The position numbers were made by a program, and so were the translations under genes. Under the pieces are notes generated by a model. The model made no database searches, was not told where the DNA came from, and saw only the letters and a list, made by a program, of their open reading frames with translations. This document shows positions 26,919 through 36,026 of a stretch of DNA of 64,000 bases, in pieces. The DNA is taken from contig NZ_JAODIM010000034.1 in the NCBI RefSeq assembly GCF_025527015.1, positions 1 to 64,000 of the forward strand, written 5' to 3'. The stretch is from Winslowiella arboricola (GTDB lineage: Bacteria > Pseudomonadota > Gammaproteobacteria > Enterobacterales > Enterobacteriaceae). Numbering within the stretch: position 1 is the stretch's first letter; each line of letters begins with the position of its first letter.

Positions 26919-28195
26919 TGAGTGGCTGCCTGATGAACGCAACCGAAGCTGAACAGGCTGCCGCCCGGGTCATGGCCCGCTGCGACGCGCTGGCGGAAAT
27001 CAGCGAAACCGGCGATAAGCTGACACGCGTTTATCTGTCACCGGAGCATATACGTGCCAATGCCCGCGTGGGCGAATGGATGGCGGCGGCTGGTATGCAG
27101 GTATGGCAGGACAGCGTCGGTAATATTTGTGGTCGCTACGAAGGCGCGGTCGCGGATGCGCCGGCGCTGCTGCTAGGATCGCATCTGGATACGGTGCGTA
27201 ATGCCGGACGTTATGACGGCATGCTTGGCGTACTGGCCGCCATCGAAACCGTGCAGTATCTGCATCAGCATCAGTTGCGCCTGCCGCTGGCGATTGAGAT
27301 TATCGGTTTTGGCGATGAAGAGGGCACGCGCTTTGGCATCACCCTGCTGGGCAGTCGCGGTATCACCGGCAGCTGGCCGGAGAGCTGGGTGACGCATCCC
27401 GACGGTAACAGCATTACCGTGGCTGAGGCGATGACCGATGTTGGTCTTGATGCCAGCAAAATTGGTCAGGCGGCGCGTCAGGTCAGCGATATTGTGGCTT
27501 ATCTCGAGTTGCATATCGAACAGGGGCCTTGTCTTGAACAGGCGCAGCTGGCGCTGGGCGTGGTCACTGCAATTAACGGCGCCCGACGGCTTAACTGTCG
27601 TTTTATCGGCGAAGCGGGGCATGCCGGCACCGTACCGATGAGTCATCGCAAAGACGCGCTGGCCGCCGCCGCTGAATGGATGGTGTATATCGAAAACAGC
27701 ACGCCTCAGCATGATGCGCAGCTGGTGGCCACCGTCGGCACCCTGCAATGCGCACCGGGTGCGGTGAATGTTATTCCGGGGGAAGTGAATCTGACGCTGG
27801 ATGTGCGTGGGCCGGAAGATCAGCCGCTGGCGGTGCTGCTTTCCGAGCTGCTGACCCAGGCTGAAGCTATCGCGCTGCGTCGTGGGCTGACCTTTAGCGC
27901 TGACGAGTATTACCATATTGGCGCCACGCGTTGCGATCCGCAGTTACAGGCGGCGTTAACTGAGGCGGTAACGCAGGTGCAGGGGCGCAGTCTGTCGCTG
28001 CCAAGTGGCGCCGGGCATGATGCGATTGCGGTAGCCGAGCGCTGGCCGGTAGGCATGCTGTTTGTGCGTTGCGACCGTGGTATCAGCCACCATCCGGCCG
28101 AATCGGTTATCGGCAGCGATGTCGCCAAAGCGGTTCAGGCTTACTTACAGGCCGTACATAATATAGCCTGTAGCGACGGCGTTCTCGCCGTTTGA
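26918..28195 (+). CDS. hpxK: Allantoate amidohydrolase
   Basis: A 425-residue M20-family metal amidohydrolase. Zinc-site motifs are GSHLDTVRNAGRYDG, the GDEEGTRFG loop and the LHIEQGP region. It converts allantoate to ureidoglycine, carbon dioxide and ammonia, feeding the aminotransferase encoded upstream. The start at 26918 overlaps the previous stop. The last residues (SDGVLAV) are encoded by the first arm of an intergenic palindromic repeat, so the C-terminus has apparently been rewritten by repeat insertion. The enzyme is called AllC in E. coli; the hpx name follows Klebsiella usage and may differ between annotators. Confidence 0.88.
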   Translation: MSGCLMNATEAEQAAARVMARCDALAEISETGDKLTRVYLSPEHIRANARVGEWMAAAGMQVWQDSVGNICGRYEGAVADAPALLLGSHLDTVRNAGRYDGMLGVLAAIETVQYLHQHQLRLPLAIEIIGFGDEEGTRFGITLLGSRGITGSWPESWVTHPDGNSITVAEAMTDVGLDASKIGQAARQVSDIVAYLELHIEQGPCLEQAQLALGVVTAINGARRLNCRFIGEAGHAGTVPMSHRKDALAAAAEWMVYIENSTPQHDAQLVATVGTLQCAPGAVNVIPGEVNLTLDVRGPEDQPLAVLLSELLTQAEAIALRRGLTFSADEYYHIGATRCDPQLQAALTEAVTQVQGRSLSLPSGAGHDAIAVAERWPVGMLFVRCDRGISHHPAESVIGSDVAKAVQAYLQAVHNIACSDGVLAV

Positions 28196-28268
28196 ACGGG
28201 AGCCGAAAACGGCTCCCCTACGGTCTTTCAGAGGGTCTGCGGTAGGGGCGGCGTTCTCGCCGCCCGTG
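28178..28268. repeat. Intergenic palindromic repeat, both arm types
   Basis: Three palindromes in a row: GACGGCGTTCTCGCCGTT, GGGAGCCGAAAACGGCTCCC and GGGGCGGCGTTCTCGCCGCCC. The first overlaps the end of the allantoate amidohydrolase gene. The same family recurs at 33578, 35961, 42121 and 44425. Confidence 0.85.
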
Positions 28269-28290
28269 CCAATAATCTGCACGGGAATTA

Positions 28291-28788
28291 ATGATGACGC
28301 TTGATCAGTTCAATCAGCTAAGCGATGCCGAAGCACGTAACGCCATCGCGCATTGTGTGGCGTTGCCGGGCTGGAGCAGCGCGCTGGCGGCGGCGCGTCC
28401 TTATGCTTCGGTTGATACGCTGTTGCAGCATGCGGATGCGCTTGCCAGCCAGTGGGCTGGCGACGATCTTGCCCGGGCGCTCACTGCGCATCCGCGCATT
28501 GGCGAACGGCCGGTGGGAGCGAGCAAAGAAGCTGCGCTGTCGCGTCAGGAGCAGTCGGCGGTCAGCGACGATCATCAGCCGCTGAAACAGGCGTTGCGCA
28601 GCGCTAATCAGCAGTATGAACAGCGTTTTGGCCAGGTATTTCTGATCCGCGCCAAAGGGCGCAGCGGCGAAGCGATGCTGGCCGAGTTGCAGCGTCGGCT
28701 GACTAACGATCCACAACAGGAACAGCAGGAAGCATTAACCCAACTGCGTGAAATCACCCTGCTGCGCCTTCAGGAGAGCTTTCAATGA
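28291..28788 (+). CDS. uraD: 2-oxo-4-hydroxy-4-carboxy-5-ureidoimidazoline decarboxylase
   Basis: A 165-residue helical enzyme. The catalytic His is His67 in the AHPRIGERP motif, and SRQEQSAV follows as in the family. It decarboxylates OHCU to S-allantoin in urate breakdown. It is translationally coupled to uraH (ATGA overlap). A repeat element separates it from the allantoate amidohydrolase, so its expression may depend on readthrough or its own promoter. A second ATG at 28294 is an alternative start. Confidence 0.93.
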   Translation: MMTLDQFNQLSDAEARNAIAHCVALPGWSSALAAARPYASVDTLLQHADALASQWAGDDLARALTAHPRIGERPVGASKEAALSRQEQSAVSDDHQPLKQALRSANQQYEQRFGQVFLIRAKGRSGEAMLAELQRRLTNDPQQEQQEALTQLREITLLRLQESFQ

Positions 28789-29120
28789 GCACCATTACCA
28801 CTCATGTACTGGACACGGCGCTGGGCAAACCGGCCAAAGGCGTCGTAATTGCGCTGGAGCAGGACAGTTCAGCTGGCTGGCTGGTGGTCAGCAAAGGCCA
28901 GACCGACAATGATGGCCGGATTAAGGACTTCACCGCTGAGCCGCTAACGCCGGGACACTACCGGCTCACGGCTGAGATTGGCGCTTACTTTGCTTTCAGC
29001 GGACGTGACACGCTTTATGTGACCGCGCAGATCGATTTCACTATCCCGGCGACCGGCAGTCACTACCATTTGCCGTTTCTGATCTCTCCCTGGTCGTGGT
29101 CAACCTATCGCGGTTCCTGA
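28785..29120 (+). CDS. uraH: 5-hydroxyisourate hydrolase (transthyretin-like)
   Basis: A 111-residue transthyretin-family enzyme with the N-terminal THVLDTALGKPA active-site strand and the invariant C-terminal YRGS. It hydrolyses 5-hydroxyisourate to OHCU, the substrate of UraD. No signal peptide is present, so it acts in the cytoplasm. No urate oxidase gene is found in the window to supply 5-hydroxyisourate. Confidence 0.95.
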   Translation: MSTITTHVLDTALGKPAKGVVIALEQDSSAGWLVVSKGQTDNDGRIKDFTAEPLTPGHYRLTAEIGAYFAFSGRDTLYVTAQIDFTIPATGSHYHLPFLISPWSWSTYRGS

Positions 29121-29178
29121 TTAAGCTGTTGCCGGGGCGGCCTTCCTGCCGCTTGAAATGAGCCATGCAACCGCAAAA

Positions 29179-29197
29179 AAAACGAGTTACTCGTTTT
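29179..29197. terminator. Terminator after uraH
   Basis: AAAACGAG-TTA-CTCGTTTT, a symmetrical hairpin preceded by an A-run, about 60 bases after the uraH stop. Confidence 0.7.
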
Positions 29198-29571
29198 GAA
29201 AAAGTGCTAATTAATTCTTATTTAATTATGCCTTCTAATGGCAGAATCCTCTTTATTTCCCGCAGTTATCTTGTGTTATTACTGCTTTATTGAGCGGTGA
29301 TTTTTCATTTTTAGCAGATAAAACAACGTGATCGTTTTTATTCTGACTTATTAGACTTAACTCAAATAGCGGCAGGCGTTGGCATTGATCTATGGGAATT
29401 TATTGGCATAATTGCCCGGCATCCCAAAGATACTGGGTCAGCATCAGGGGAATACCCAGAAGTATCAGGCAATTATAATAACTAATGCCGGTGATGTTAA
29501 TGCCGTACCGGCAACACAGCTTCACAGACACTTTGCAGGGCCACAGGAAGCGCGCAATGTAATGCGCGATG

Positions 29572-29593
29572 AAACTGATTAATCAGTTTTTTT
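29572..29593 (+). terminator. Orphan terminator-like hairpin
   Basis: AAACTGATTAATCAGTTT followed by more T residues. No plus-strand gene precedes it within 450 bases. It could end an RNA made in this region, or work for yafV in the other orientation. Confidence 0.55.
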
Positions 29594-29660
29594 AACTGAA
29601 TATAGCAGTATGAATAACGACCATTGCCTGCAGAGAGCTCGCTCCCTGCAGGCAATTTCT

Positions 29661-30428
29661 TTACAGGCTGAAAGTGTCGGCATCGCGCCAGGCGGGGAAT
29701 CTCTCGCGATATTCACGCAGCAGCTCCAGCGATAACTCGGCATCAAGACGCGCGGGCTGATGGGGTTCACCGGCCGCCAGAATCTCTCCTTGCGGACTGA
29801 TAATCCGGCTGTCACCGCTGTACTGATGCTGATTGCCATCGCTGCCGACACGATTACAACCGGCGACATACGCCTGGTTCTCAATGGCGCGCGCCAGCAG
29901 TAACGACTGCCAGTGCAGCGCGCGCGCTGCTGGCCAGTTAGCCACATACAGCGCCAGATCGTAGTCGTTCTGATTACGCGAAAATACCGGGAAGCGCAGG
30001 TCATAACAGATCTGCGGCAGGATACGCCAGCCGCGCCATTCAATAATCTCCCGACGCTCACCCGCCAGATAGTGATGATGTTCATCACCCATGCGGAACA
30101 GATGACGCTTATCGTAACTGTGCAGCTTGCCACCCGGCTCGACCAGCAGAAAACGGTTAACCGCGCCTTTATCGGTCTGAATCGCCGCGCTGCCGCCCAC
30201 CAGCGCATTGGTCGCTTTGGCATGAGCATGCAGCCATTCGATCACCTGCGCCTGTGGCAGCGAGCTTTGCGCCGCTTCCATCGCAAAACCGGTGGTAAAC
30301 ATCTCCGGCAACACGATGACATCACTGCCACGAATCTCTGCCAGCAGGGCATCAAAGTGACGCAGGTTAGCTTCATTATCCATCCACACCAGCGGTTGTT
30401 GCAGTACTGTCAGTTTCAGAGTTGACAC
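29661..30428 (-). CDS. yafV: Omega-amidase YafV (nitrilase family)
   Basis: A 255-residue nitrilase-superfamily amidase with the Glu-Lys-Cys triad in VLPEMFTTGF, YDKRHLF and PQICYDLRFP. E. coli YafV and its relatives are omega-amidases that hydrolyse 2-oxoglutaramate. Its 5' end overlaps the 3' end of ybdL by 13 bases. That makes sense if YbdL uses glutamine to aminate ketomethylthiobutyrate and this enzyme removes the resulting oxoglutaramate, pulling the last step of methionine salvage forward. This role is sometimes named mtnU. Confidence 0.93.
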   Translation of the reverse strand: MSTLKLTVLQQPLVWMDNEANLRHFDALLAEIRGSDVIVLPEMFTTGFAMEAAQSSLPQAQVIEWLHAHAKATNALVGGSAAIQTDKGAVNRFLLVEPGGKLHSYDKRHLFRMGDEHHHYLAGERREIIEWRGWRILPQICYDLRFPVFSRNQNDYDLALYVANWPAARALHWQSLLLARAIENQAYVAGCNRVGSDGNQHQYSGDSRIISPQGEILAAGEPHQPARLDAELSLELLREYRERFPAWRDADTFSL

Positions 30429-31576
30429 AGGCGCTCCGCAGCAGCATCCAGCGTGGCTTCCTGTTTAGCGAAGCACAGGCGGATCAGTTTATGAGGGAAA
30501 GGATCGGCGCAGAAGACTGACAGCGGGATCGCCGCCACGCCAACTTCTTTGGTCAGCCACTGGCAGAAGCTTACGTCATCGAGATCGGAGATCGCACTGT
30601 AGTCCGCCAGCAGGAAATAGGTGCCTTCACAAGGCAGCACTTCCAGGCGGCTTTTCGCCAGCGCCTGCACAAAACGATCGCGACGCGCGCGATAAAAGTC
30701 CGGCAGCTCGCGATAGTGCTCGGGCTGATCGCGCAGCATATCCGCCAGTGCCAGCTGTGCCGGGGTATTGACCGAGAAGGTCAGATACTGATGCACTTTG
30801 CGGATTTCCGCACTCAACGCCGCAGGCGCCACGCAATAACCCACTTTCCAGCCGGTCATATGGAAGGTTTTACCAAATGACGACACGGCAATCGCCCGTT
30901 CGCGCAGCTGCGGGTGCGCCAGCACACTGGCATGCCCATCAGCGGCAAAACAGATATGTTCATACACTTCATCGCTCAGCACATAGATTTCATGCTCAGC
31001 AATAGCCTGCCACAGCGCGGCAAAATCACTTTTCTGCCAGACGCTGGCGGAAGGGTTGTGCGGCGTATTGAGGATCACCAGGCGGGTGCGTGGCGACAGC
31101 AGGGCGGCAAACTGTTGCCAGTCCACTTTAAAGCCCGGCGGTTGCAGGGCGATACGCTTCATCACGCCACCGGCAAGGGTCACCGCCGGGGCATAGCTGT
31201 CATAGCTGGGGTCAAAACAGATCACTTCATCGCCCGGCCGCACCAGCGCGGTAATCGCGGCATACAGCGCTTCGGTAGCGCCGGCGGTAACGGTAATATC
31301 GCTGTCGACGTCAGGCTGATAGCCATACAGTTCGGCGGTTTTCGCTGCTATCGCTGCACGCAGTGGCTGCACGCCGGTCATCGGCGCATACTGGTTAGCG
31401 CCCTGGCTGACATGGTACGCCAGACGCTCCTGCAGATAGCCCGGGCCGTCAAAATCAGGAAAGCCCTGCGACAGATTGATCGCCTGATACTGATGCGCCA
31501 GCGCGCTCATTTGCGAAAAAATAGTGGTGCCGAGCGCCGGAAGTTTGCTCTCGGGAATCAGGGGTGTTTGACTCAT
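30416..31576 (-). CDS. ybdL: Methionine/glutamine aminotransferase YbdL
   Basis: A 386-residue fold-type I PLP aminotransferase close to E. coli YbdL. The PLP Lys lies in SSFGKTFHMTGWKVGYC, and NTPHNPSA and SDEVYEHI are the usual cofactor contacts. It interconverts methionine and 2-oxo-4-methylthiobutyrate, the MtnE step of salvage. In E. coli ybdL sits elsewhere in the genome; here it has joined the mtn locus, upstream of yafV and divergent from mtnB, with MetJ boxes between. Confidence 0.93.
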   Translation of the reverse strand: MSQTPLIPESKLPALGTTIFSQMSALAHQYQAINLSQGFPDFDGPGYLQERLAYHVSQGANQYAPMTGVQPLRAAIAAKTAELYGYQPDVDSDITVTAGATEALYAAITALVRPGDEVICFDPSYDSYAPAVTLAGGVMKRIALQPPGFKVDWQQFAALLSPRTRLVILNTPHNPSASVWQKSDFAALWQAIAEHEIYVLSDEVYEHICFAADGHASVLAHPQLRERAIAVSSFGKTFHMTGWKVGYCVAPAALSAEIRKVHQYLTFSVNTPAQLALADMLRDQPEHYRELPDFYRARRDRFVQALAKSRLEVLPCEGTYFLLADYSAISDLDDVSFCQWLTKEVGVAAIPLSVFCADPFPHKLIRLCFAKQEATLDAAAERLCQL

Positions 31577-31652
31577 GTGGATTACCTGTAGCGCTATTGT
31601 CTGTGCGGTGTGTTGCTGCCACTATAGCCCCGATGGTAATATTTGGCAATCA

Positions 31653-31668
31653 AGACGCTTAGACGTCT
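31653..31668. promoter_or_regulatory. Tandem MetJ boxes between ybdL and mtnB
   Basis: AGACGCTT followed directly by AGACGTCT. The second matches the 8-base met box consensus exactly and the first differs at two bases; two adjacent boxes are the minimal MetJ operator. Placed to repress both ybdL-yafV and mtnBCD when S-adenosylmethionine is high. Confidence 0.8.
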
Positions 31669-31717
31669 AAAAGTGAATAACAGTAGCGCTGCAAACACCT
31701 GAAAAATAAGGAAAGGT

Positions 31718-32332
31718 ATGACGGTTTTACCGCAATTGGACCAGCTGGTGGCAGCCTGCCACTGGATTGGCGCAAAGGGCTGGGCGCCGGCAACCGGCGG
31801 CAATATGTCGGTTCGCCAGGACGACAATTACTGCCTGCTCAGCGAATCGGGCAAAGATAAAGGCAGCCTGACGCGCGATGATTTTATTCAGGTTGAGATT
31901 GCCAGCAACCGCGCGCCATCCGGGCGCAAACCCTCGGCGGAAACCGGGCTGCATACCTTAATCTATCGCTTGTTCCCGCAGGCGGGCGCGGTGCTGCATA
32001 CTCATACGGTCAATTCAACCGTACTGTCGCGGGTGGAAAAAGGCGCAGCGCTGGTGTTGCAGGGTTATGAAATGCAGAAAACCCTTGCCGGGCAGCAATC
32101 GCATCTCGACAGCGTATCGATTGCGCTCTTTGATAACGACCAGGATATTGACGCGCTGTCACAGCGGATTGCGCAGTTTGCGCAGCAGACGCCGCTGCGT
32201 TACGGTTTTCTGCTACGCGGCCACGGCCTGACCTGCTGGGGCAAAGATGTGAATGAGGCTAAGCGCCACCTTGAAGGGCTGGAGTTTCTGTTTCTGTGTG
32301 AAATGCAACGACGCCTGCTGGAGGCCAAATGA
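31718..32332 (+). CDS. mtnB: Methylthioribulose-1-phosphate dehydratase
   Basis: A 204-residue class II aldolase-fold enzyme. Metal ligands are the two His of LHTHTVNS and a later His in [10 protein letters not shown]. It dehydrates 5-methylthioribulose-1-phosphate to the diketone used by MtnC. AAGGAAAGG precedes the ATG. It overlaps mtnC by four bases (ATGA), starting the mtnBCD unit. Confidence 0.95.
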   Translation: MTVLPQLDQLVAACHWIGAKGWAPATGGNMSVRQDDNYCLLSESGKDKGSLTRDDFIQVEIASNRAPSGRKPSAETGLHTLIYRLFPQAGAVLHTHTVNSTVLSRVEKGAALVLQGYEMQKTLAGQQSHLDSVSIALFDNDQDIDALSQRIAQFAQQTPLRYGFLLRGHGLTCWGKDVNEAKRHLEGLEFLFLCEMQRRLLEAK

Positions 32333-33018
32333 TTCGTGCGATTGTTACCGATATTGAAGGCACCACCAGCGATATTCGCTTTGTCCATAACGTTCTGTTT
32401 CCTTATGCCCGTCAGCATCTGGCGGCATATATTGCTGAACATCAGCAGCAGGAAGCGGTCAGCGCCACGCTCAACGATCTGCGCGCCGAGATCGCCCAGC
32501 CGGACGCCACAATTGACCAGCTGGTCACCACGTTATTCGCCTTTATGGATCAGGATCGCAAATCCACAGCGCTGAAAGCCCTGCAGGGAATGATCTGGCG
32601 TGACGGCTATCTGAACGGCGATTTTAAAGGTCATCTTTATCCGGATGTGCTGCCCGCCTTTAAGCAGTGGCAGGCGCAGGGGGTTTCGCTGTACGTTTAT
32701 TCATCTGGCTCAGTAGCTGCGCAGAAATTGTTATTTGGCTACAGCGACGAAGGTGATATCACTCCGCTATTCAGCGGCTATTTCGATACCCATGTCGGCG
32801 CCAAACGAGAAGTCGATTCATATCGCACTATCGCCAGCCAGATTGGTCTGCCGGTCAGTGAACTGCTGTTTCTGTCCGATATTCACCAGGAGCTGGATGC
32901 CGCACAACAGGCTGGCTGGCACACCGTGCAGTTAATTCGCGACGAGGCGGATGCAGTCAGCGTCCATCGTCAGGTAAACCGTTTTGATCAGATTAACCTG
33001 GAGCTGTTTTCCTTATGA
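32329..33018 (+). CDS. mtnC: Enolase-phosphatase E1
   Basis: A 229-residue HAD enzyme with motif [11 protein letters not shown], in which the usual second Asp is Glu-containing as in the E1 family, and [14 protein letters not shown] as the Ser motif. It both enolises and dephosphorylates the MtnB product to an acireductone. Short overlaps on both sides (4 bases each) couple it to mtnB and mtnD. Confidence 0.96.
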   Translation: MIRAIVTDIEGTTSDIRFVHNVLFPYARQHLAAYIAEHQQQEAVSATLNDLRAEIAQPDATIDQLVTTLFAFMDQDRKSTALKALQGMIWRDGYLNGDFKGHLYPDVLPAFKQWQAQGVSLYVYSSGSVAAQKLLFGYSDEGDITPLFSGYFDTHVGAKREVDSYRTIASQIGLPVSELLFLSDIHQELDAAQQAGWHTVQLIRDEADAVSVHRQVNRFDQINLELFSL

Positions 33019-33557
33019 GTGCATTGACTATTTTTACCGATACCGAAGCGACAACACCGGTCTGGCACAGCACCGATGCTGAAGAGATCCGTCAGCAACT
33101 GAATGCCAAAGATGTCCGCTTTGAACGCTGGGAAGCCGATCGCGATCTGGGTGACAATCCGGCAGCGGAAACCGTGATCAAAGCTTATCAGCATGCAATC
33201 GATCGTCTGGTGGCGGAGAAGGGCTATCAGAGCTGGGATGTGATCAGTATGCGTGCCGATAACCCGCAGAAAGAGGTGTTGCGCACCAAGTTTCTTTCTG
33301 AGCATACCCATGGCGAAGATGAAGTGCGTTTCTTTGTTGAAGGCGCCGGACTGTTCTGTCTGCATCTGGATGGCAAGATCTATCAGATCCTGTGTGAGAA
33401 GAATGATTTGATCTCAGTACCGGCCGGCACGCCGCACTGGTTTGATATGGGATCGTCACCGAACTTTACCGCGATCCGTATCTTCGATAATGCTGAAGGC
33501 TGGATTGCTAACTTTACCGGCGACACTATCGCCGATGCTTACCCACGTCTGCCGTAA
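33015..33557 (+). CDS. mtnD: Acireductone dioxygenase
   Basis: A 180-residue cupin dioxygenase. Metal ligands lie in the [12 protein letters not shown] motif and a later His in [10 protein letters not shown]. With iron it converts acireductone and oxygen to 2-oxo-4-methylthiobutyrate and formate, the keto acid used by YbdL. Bound nickel would give the off-pathway reaction with carbon monoxide. Its start overlaps mtnC, and a palindromic repeat follows its stop. Confidence 0.96.
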   Translation: MSALTIFTDTEATTPVWHSTDAEEIRQQLNAKDVRFERWEADRDLGDNPAAETVIKAYQHAIDRLVAEKGYQSWDVISMRADNPQKEVLRTKFLSEHTHGEDEVRFFVEGAGLFCLHLDGKIYQILCEKNDLISVPAGTPHWFDMGSSPNFTAIRIFDNAEGWIANFTGDTIADAYPRLP

Positions 33558-33577
33558 CGATAAAAGCGGACTGACCG

Positions 33578-33602
33578 CAGGGGCGGCATTCTCGCCGCCC
33601 GT
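33578..33602. repeat. Intergenic palindromic repeat between mtnD and mtnA
   Basis: GGGCGGCATTCTCGCCGCCC, a single arm of the recurring family, between convergent genes. It is the only terminator-like structure in this interval. Confidence 0.85.
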
Positions 33603-33606
33603 GCAT

Positions 33607-34629
33607 TTAACGTGGCTGAAAAATCCCTTCCGCCACTTGCGCAGGTGCCACCACACCGGTATCCAGTACCCAGCCGCTAATCAGTGCGGCAGGGGTAACA
33701 TCAAACGCCGGGTTATACACGCTGGCATTCTGCGGCGCCCACTGTACCTGACCAAAACTACCGGCAACCCCGGTGACTTCACGCGCATCGCGCTGCTCAA
33801 TCGGGATCGCTGCGCCATTCGGGCAGCTCCTGTCGAGAGTGGTATGCGGCGCGGCAACATAGAACGGGATACCGTGATAGTTCGCCAGTACCGCCAGGCT
33901 GTAGGTGCCAATTTTATTCGCCACATCGCCATTGGCGGCAATGCGGTCGGCACCAACCCAAATGGCGTCTACCTGCTGCTGCGCCATCAGGCTGGCGGCC
34001 ATCGAGTCGCAAATCAGTTTATAAGGCACACCCAATTCACCCAGCTCCCAGGCAGTCAGGCGTCCCCCTTGTAGCAGCGGACGGGTTTCATCCACCCAGA
34101 CGTTAGCCACGTTGCCCTGTTGATGCGCCAGGGCAATCACGCCCAGCGCAGTGCCGACGCCTGCGGTAGCTAAACCGCCGGTATTACAGTGGGTCAGCAG
34201 ACGGCTGCCAGGTTTTACCAGCACACTGCCAGCTTCGGCGATGCTGTTACACAGCGCTTTATCTTCTGCCACCAGGCGCAGCGCCTCGGTATTCAGCGCA
34301 CCGACGAAATTGTCCTGCGCCAGCGCCAGTTTCATGCGGTCAAGGTTGTTCATCAGGTTGACCGCTGTGGGACGTGATGCCCGCAACACTTCCAGCGCAG
34401 CGGCCAGTTCGGCTTTAGGCATGCCGTTTTCCGCCAGCAGCGCCAGCAGCAGACTGGCCGAGAGGCCAATCAGCGGCGCACCACGCACACGCAGCGCCTG
34501 GATATGGCCAACCAGCGTGGCGACGTCGGGGGTAGGGCACCAGATTTTTTCCTGCGGCAGTGCCTGCTGGTCAAGGATCCAAAGCTGATTTTCACGGACC
34601 TGTAAGCTGGTAGTGCTGAGTGTCTGCAT
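33607..34629 (-). CDS. mtnA: Methylthioribose-1-phosphate isomerase
   Basis: A 340-residue aldose-ketose isomerase of the eIF2B-alpha-like family. Marks are [29 protein letters not shown] with the catalytic Cys, and [18 protein letters not shown] with the catalytic Asp. It converts methylthioribose-1-phosphate to the ribulose form for MtnB. I chose the ATG at 34629 by similarity to relatives that start MQTL; an ATG at 34644 adds five residues and neither has a strong ribosome site. It is divergent from mtnK, sharing a MetJ box. Confidence 0.94.
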   Translation of the reverse strand: MQTLSTTSLQVRENQLWILDQQALPQEKIWCPTPDVATLVGHIQALRVRGAPLIGLSASLLLALLAENGMPKAELAAALEVLRASRPTAVNLMNNLDRMKLALAQDNFVGALNTEALRLVAEDKALCNSIAEAGSVLVKPGSRLLTHCNTGGLATAGVGTALGVIALAHQQGNVANVWVDETRPLLQGGRLTAWELGELGVPYKLICDSMAASLMAQQQVDAIWVGADRIAANGDVANKIGTYSLAVLANYHGIPFYVAAPHTTLDRSCPNGAAIPIEQRDAREVTGVAGSFGQVQWAPQNASVYNPAFDVTPAALISGWVLDTGVVAPAQVAEGIFQPR

Positions 34630-34690
34630 GTGGTTTAAATCCATGTTGCGTTAATGCTGTATATTGTGCCAACATGCAATGCGGATGTAT

Positions 34691-34698
34691 AGACGTCT
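34691..34698. promoter_or_regulatory. MetJ box between mtnA and mtnK
   Basis: An exact AGACGTCT. The adjoining eight bases on the right (GCACGGCT) retain five of eight consensus positions and may be a weaker partner. A good -10 hexamer TATAAT for mtnK lies at 34718-34723. Confidence 0.7.
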
Positions 34699-34752
34699 GC
34701 ACGGCTTATTCTTATATTATAATGCAGAAAAGTTTCAATGAGGAACAAGGCA

Positions 34753-35952
34753 ATGTCGCAATACCGTACGTTCACTGCCGCAGATGCGGTCGATTATGCC
34801 CGACAATTTGGTGGACTGGACGATCCCTCTTCACTGGTGGACGCACAGGAAATTGGCGATGGTAACCTTAACCTGGTGTTTAAAATTTTCGACCAGGCGG
34901 GCCGCAGCCGGATTATTGTTAAACAGGCGCTGCCTTATGTGCGCTGTGTCGGCGAATCCTGGCCGCTGACCCTCGATCGTGCGCGTCTGGAAGCGGAAAC
35001 GCTGCAGGTGCATGGCAGCTTTTGTCCACAACACACGGTAAAAATTCTGCATTTCGATGCTGACTTAGCGGTGATGGTGATGGAAGATCTCTCCGATCAC
35101 GCCATCTGGCGCGGTGAGCTGGTAAAAGGCAGCTACTTCCCGCAGGCTGCCGCGCAGCTGGGTGAATATCTGGCGCAGACGTTGTTCCATACTTCTGATT
35201 TCTTCCAGCATCCGCACGCCAAAAAAGCGGATGTGATTCGTTTCACCAACCCTGAGTTGTGTGAAATGACCGAAGACCTGTTCTTTAACGAGCCTTACCA
35301 GATCCATGAGCGTAATGCCTATCCGGCGACGCTGGAGAGCTTTGTCGCTGAGCTGCGTGATGATCATGAATTGAGAATTGCCGTCGCTGGCCTGAAACAT
35401 CACTTCCTGGCGCATGCTGAAGCCCTGCTGCACGGCGATATTCATAGCGGCTCGATCTTTGTCACCGACAGCAGCCTGAAAGCGATTGATGCCGAGTTTG
35501 GTTTCTATGGCCCGATCGGTTTTGATATCGGCACCGCAATTGGCAACCTGCTGATTAACTACTGCGCGCTGCCGGGCCTGCTGGCGGCGCGTGAAGCGGC
35601 GGACGGACGTGAACAGCGTTTAGCTGATGTACGTGAAGTCTGGCTGGGCTTTGCTGAGCGTTTCCTGGCGCTGGCGGCGGAGAAAACCCGCGATCAGGCG
35701 CTGGCTTATCCGGGTTATGCTGAAGCGTTCTTGCAGCGTGTGTTGCAGGATACTATCGGTTTCTGCGGTACTGAGCTGATTCGCCGTACCGTGGGGATTT
35801 CGCAGGTGGCGGATATCAAAAAAATTGCCAGCGAGCCGATGCGTGATGAGTGTCTGCGCCATGCGATCAGTTTAGGTCGTACGCTGATTCTCGCCGCGCC
35901 GCATGTGCAGGATATCGATGCGCTGATTGCACGGGTGCGTCAGAACGGTTAA
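34753..35952 (+). CDS. mtnK: S-methyl-5-thioribose kinase
   Basis: A 399-residue kinase of the choline-kinase-like fold. Visible motifs are [11 protein letters not shown] (nucleotide Lys), [12 protein letters not shown] (catalytic loop Asp) and [11 protein letters not shown] (metal-binding Asp/Glu). It phosphorylates methylthioribose using ATP, the entry step of salvage, feeding MtnA. I chose the ATG at 34753 since relatives start MSQY; the frame is open to an ATG at 34738. It converges on fadE across a repeat. Confidence 0.95.
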   Translation: MSQYRTFTAADAVDYARQFGGLDDPSSLVDAQEIGDGNLNLVFKIFDQAGRSRIIVKQALPYVRCVGESWPLTLDRARLEAETLQVHGSFCPQHTVKILHFDADLAVMVMEDLSDHAIWRGELVKGSYFPQAAAQLGEYLAQTLFHTSDFFQHPHAKKADVIRFTNPELCEMTEDLFFNEPYQIHERNAYPATLESFVAELRDDHELRIAVAGLKHHFLAHAEALLHGDIHSGSIFVTDSSLKAIDAEFGFYGPIGFDIGTAIGNLLINYCALPGLLAAREAADGREQRLADVREVWLGFAERFLALAAEKTRDQALAYPGYAEAFLQRVLQDTIGFCGTELIRRTVGISQVADIKKIASEPMRDECLRHAISLGRTLILAAPHVQDIDALIARVRQNG

Positions 35953-35960
35953 GTGATTGA

Positions 35961-36018
35961 CACGGGCGGCGAGAACGCCGCCCCTGCAGATCAGTGGGGG
36001 AGCCGTTTTCGGCTCCCG
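35961..36018. repeat. Intergenic palindromic repeat between mtnK and fadE
   Basis: One arm of each type: GGGCGGCGAGAACGCCGCCC and GGGAGCCGTTTTCGGCTCCC, about 15 bases apart, between convergent genes. Confidence 0.88.
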
Positions 36019-36026
36019 TCAGCTGG

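Larger units (their letters stand above)
29121..29660 (+). other. 540-base AT-rich intergenic region, possible small RNA
   Basis: I find no convincing protein gene. Near the left edge is a degenerate repeat arm (GGGGCGGCCTTCCTGCCGC, 29134-29152), then a terminator hairpin at 29179-29197. The middle is AT-rich. Toward the right, CGCGCA-ATGTAA-TGCGCG (near 29551-29568) is followed by a second terminator-like hairpin at 29572-29593, reading on the plus strand with no gene before it. That combination could be the end of an unrecognised small RNA. In E. coli yafT/yafU occupy the equivalent interval; I see no trace of them. Confidence 0.5.
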
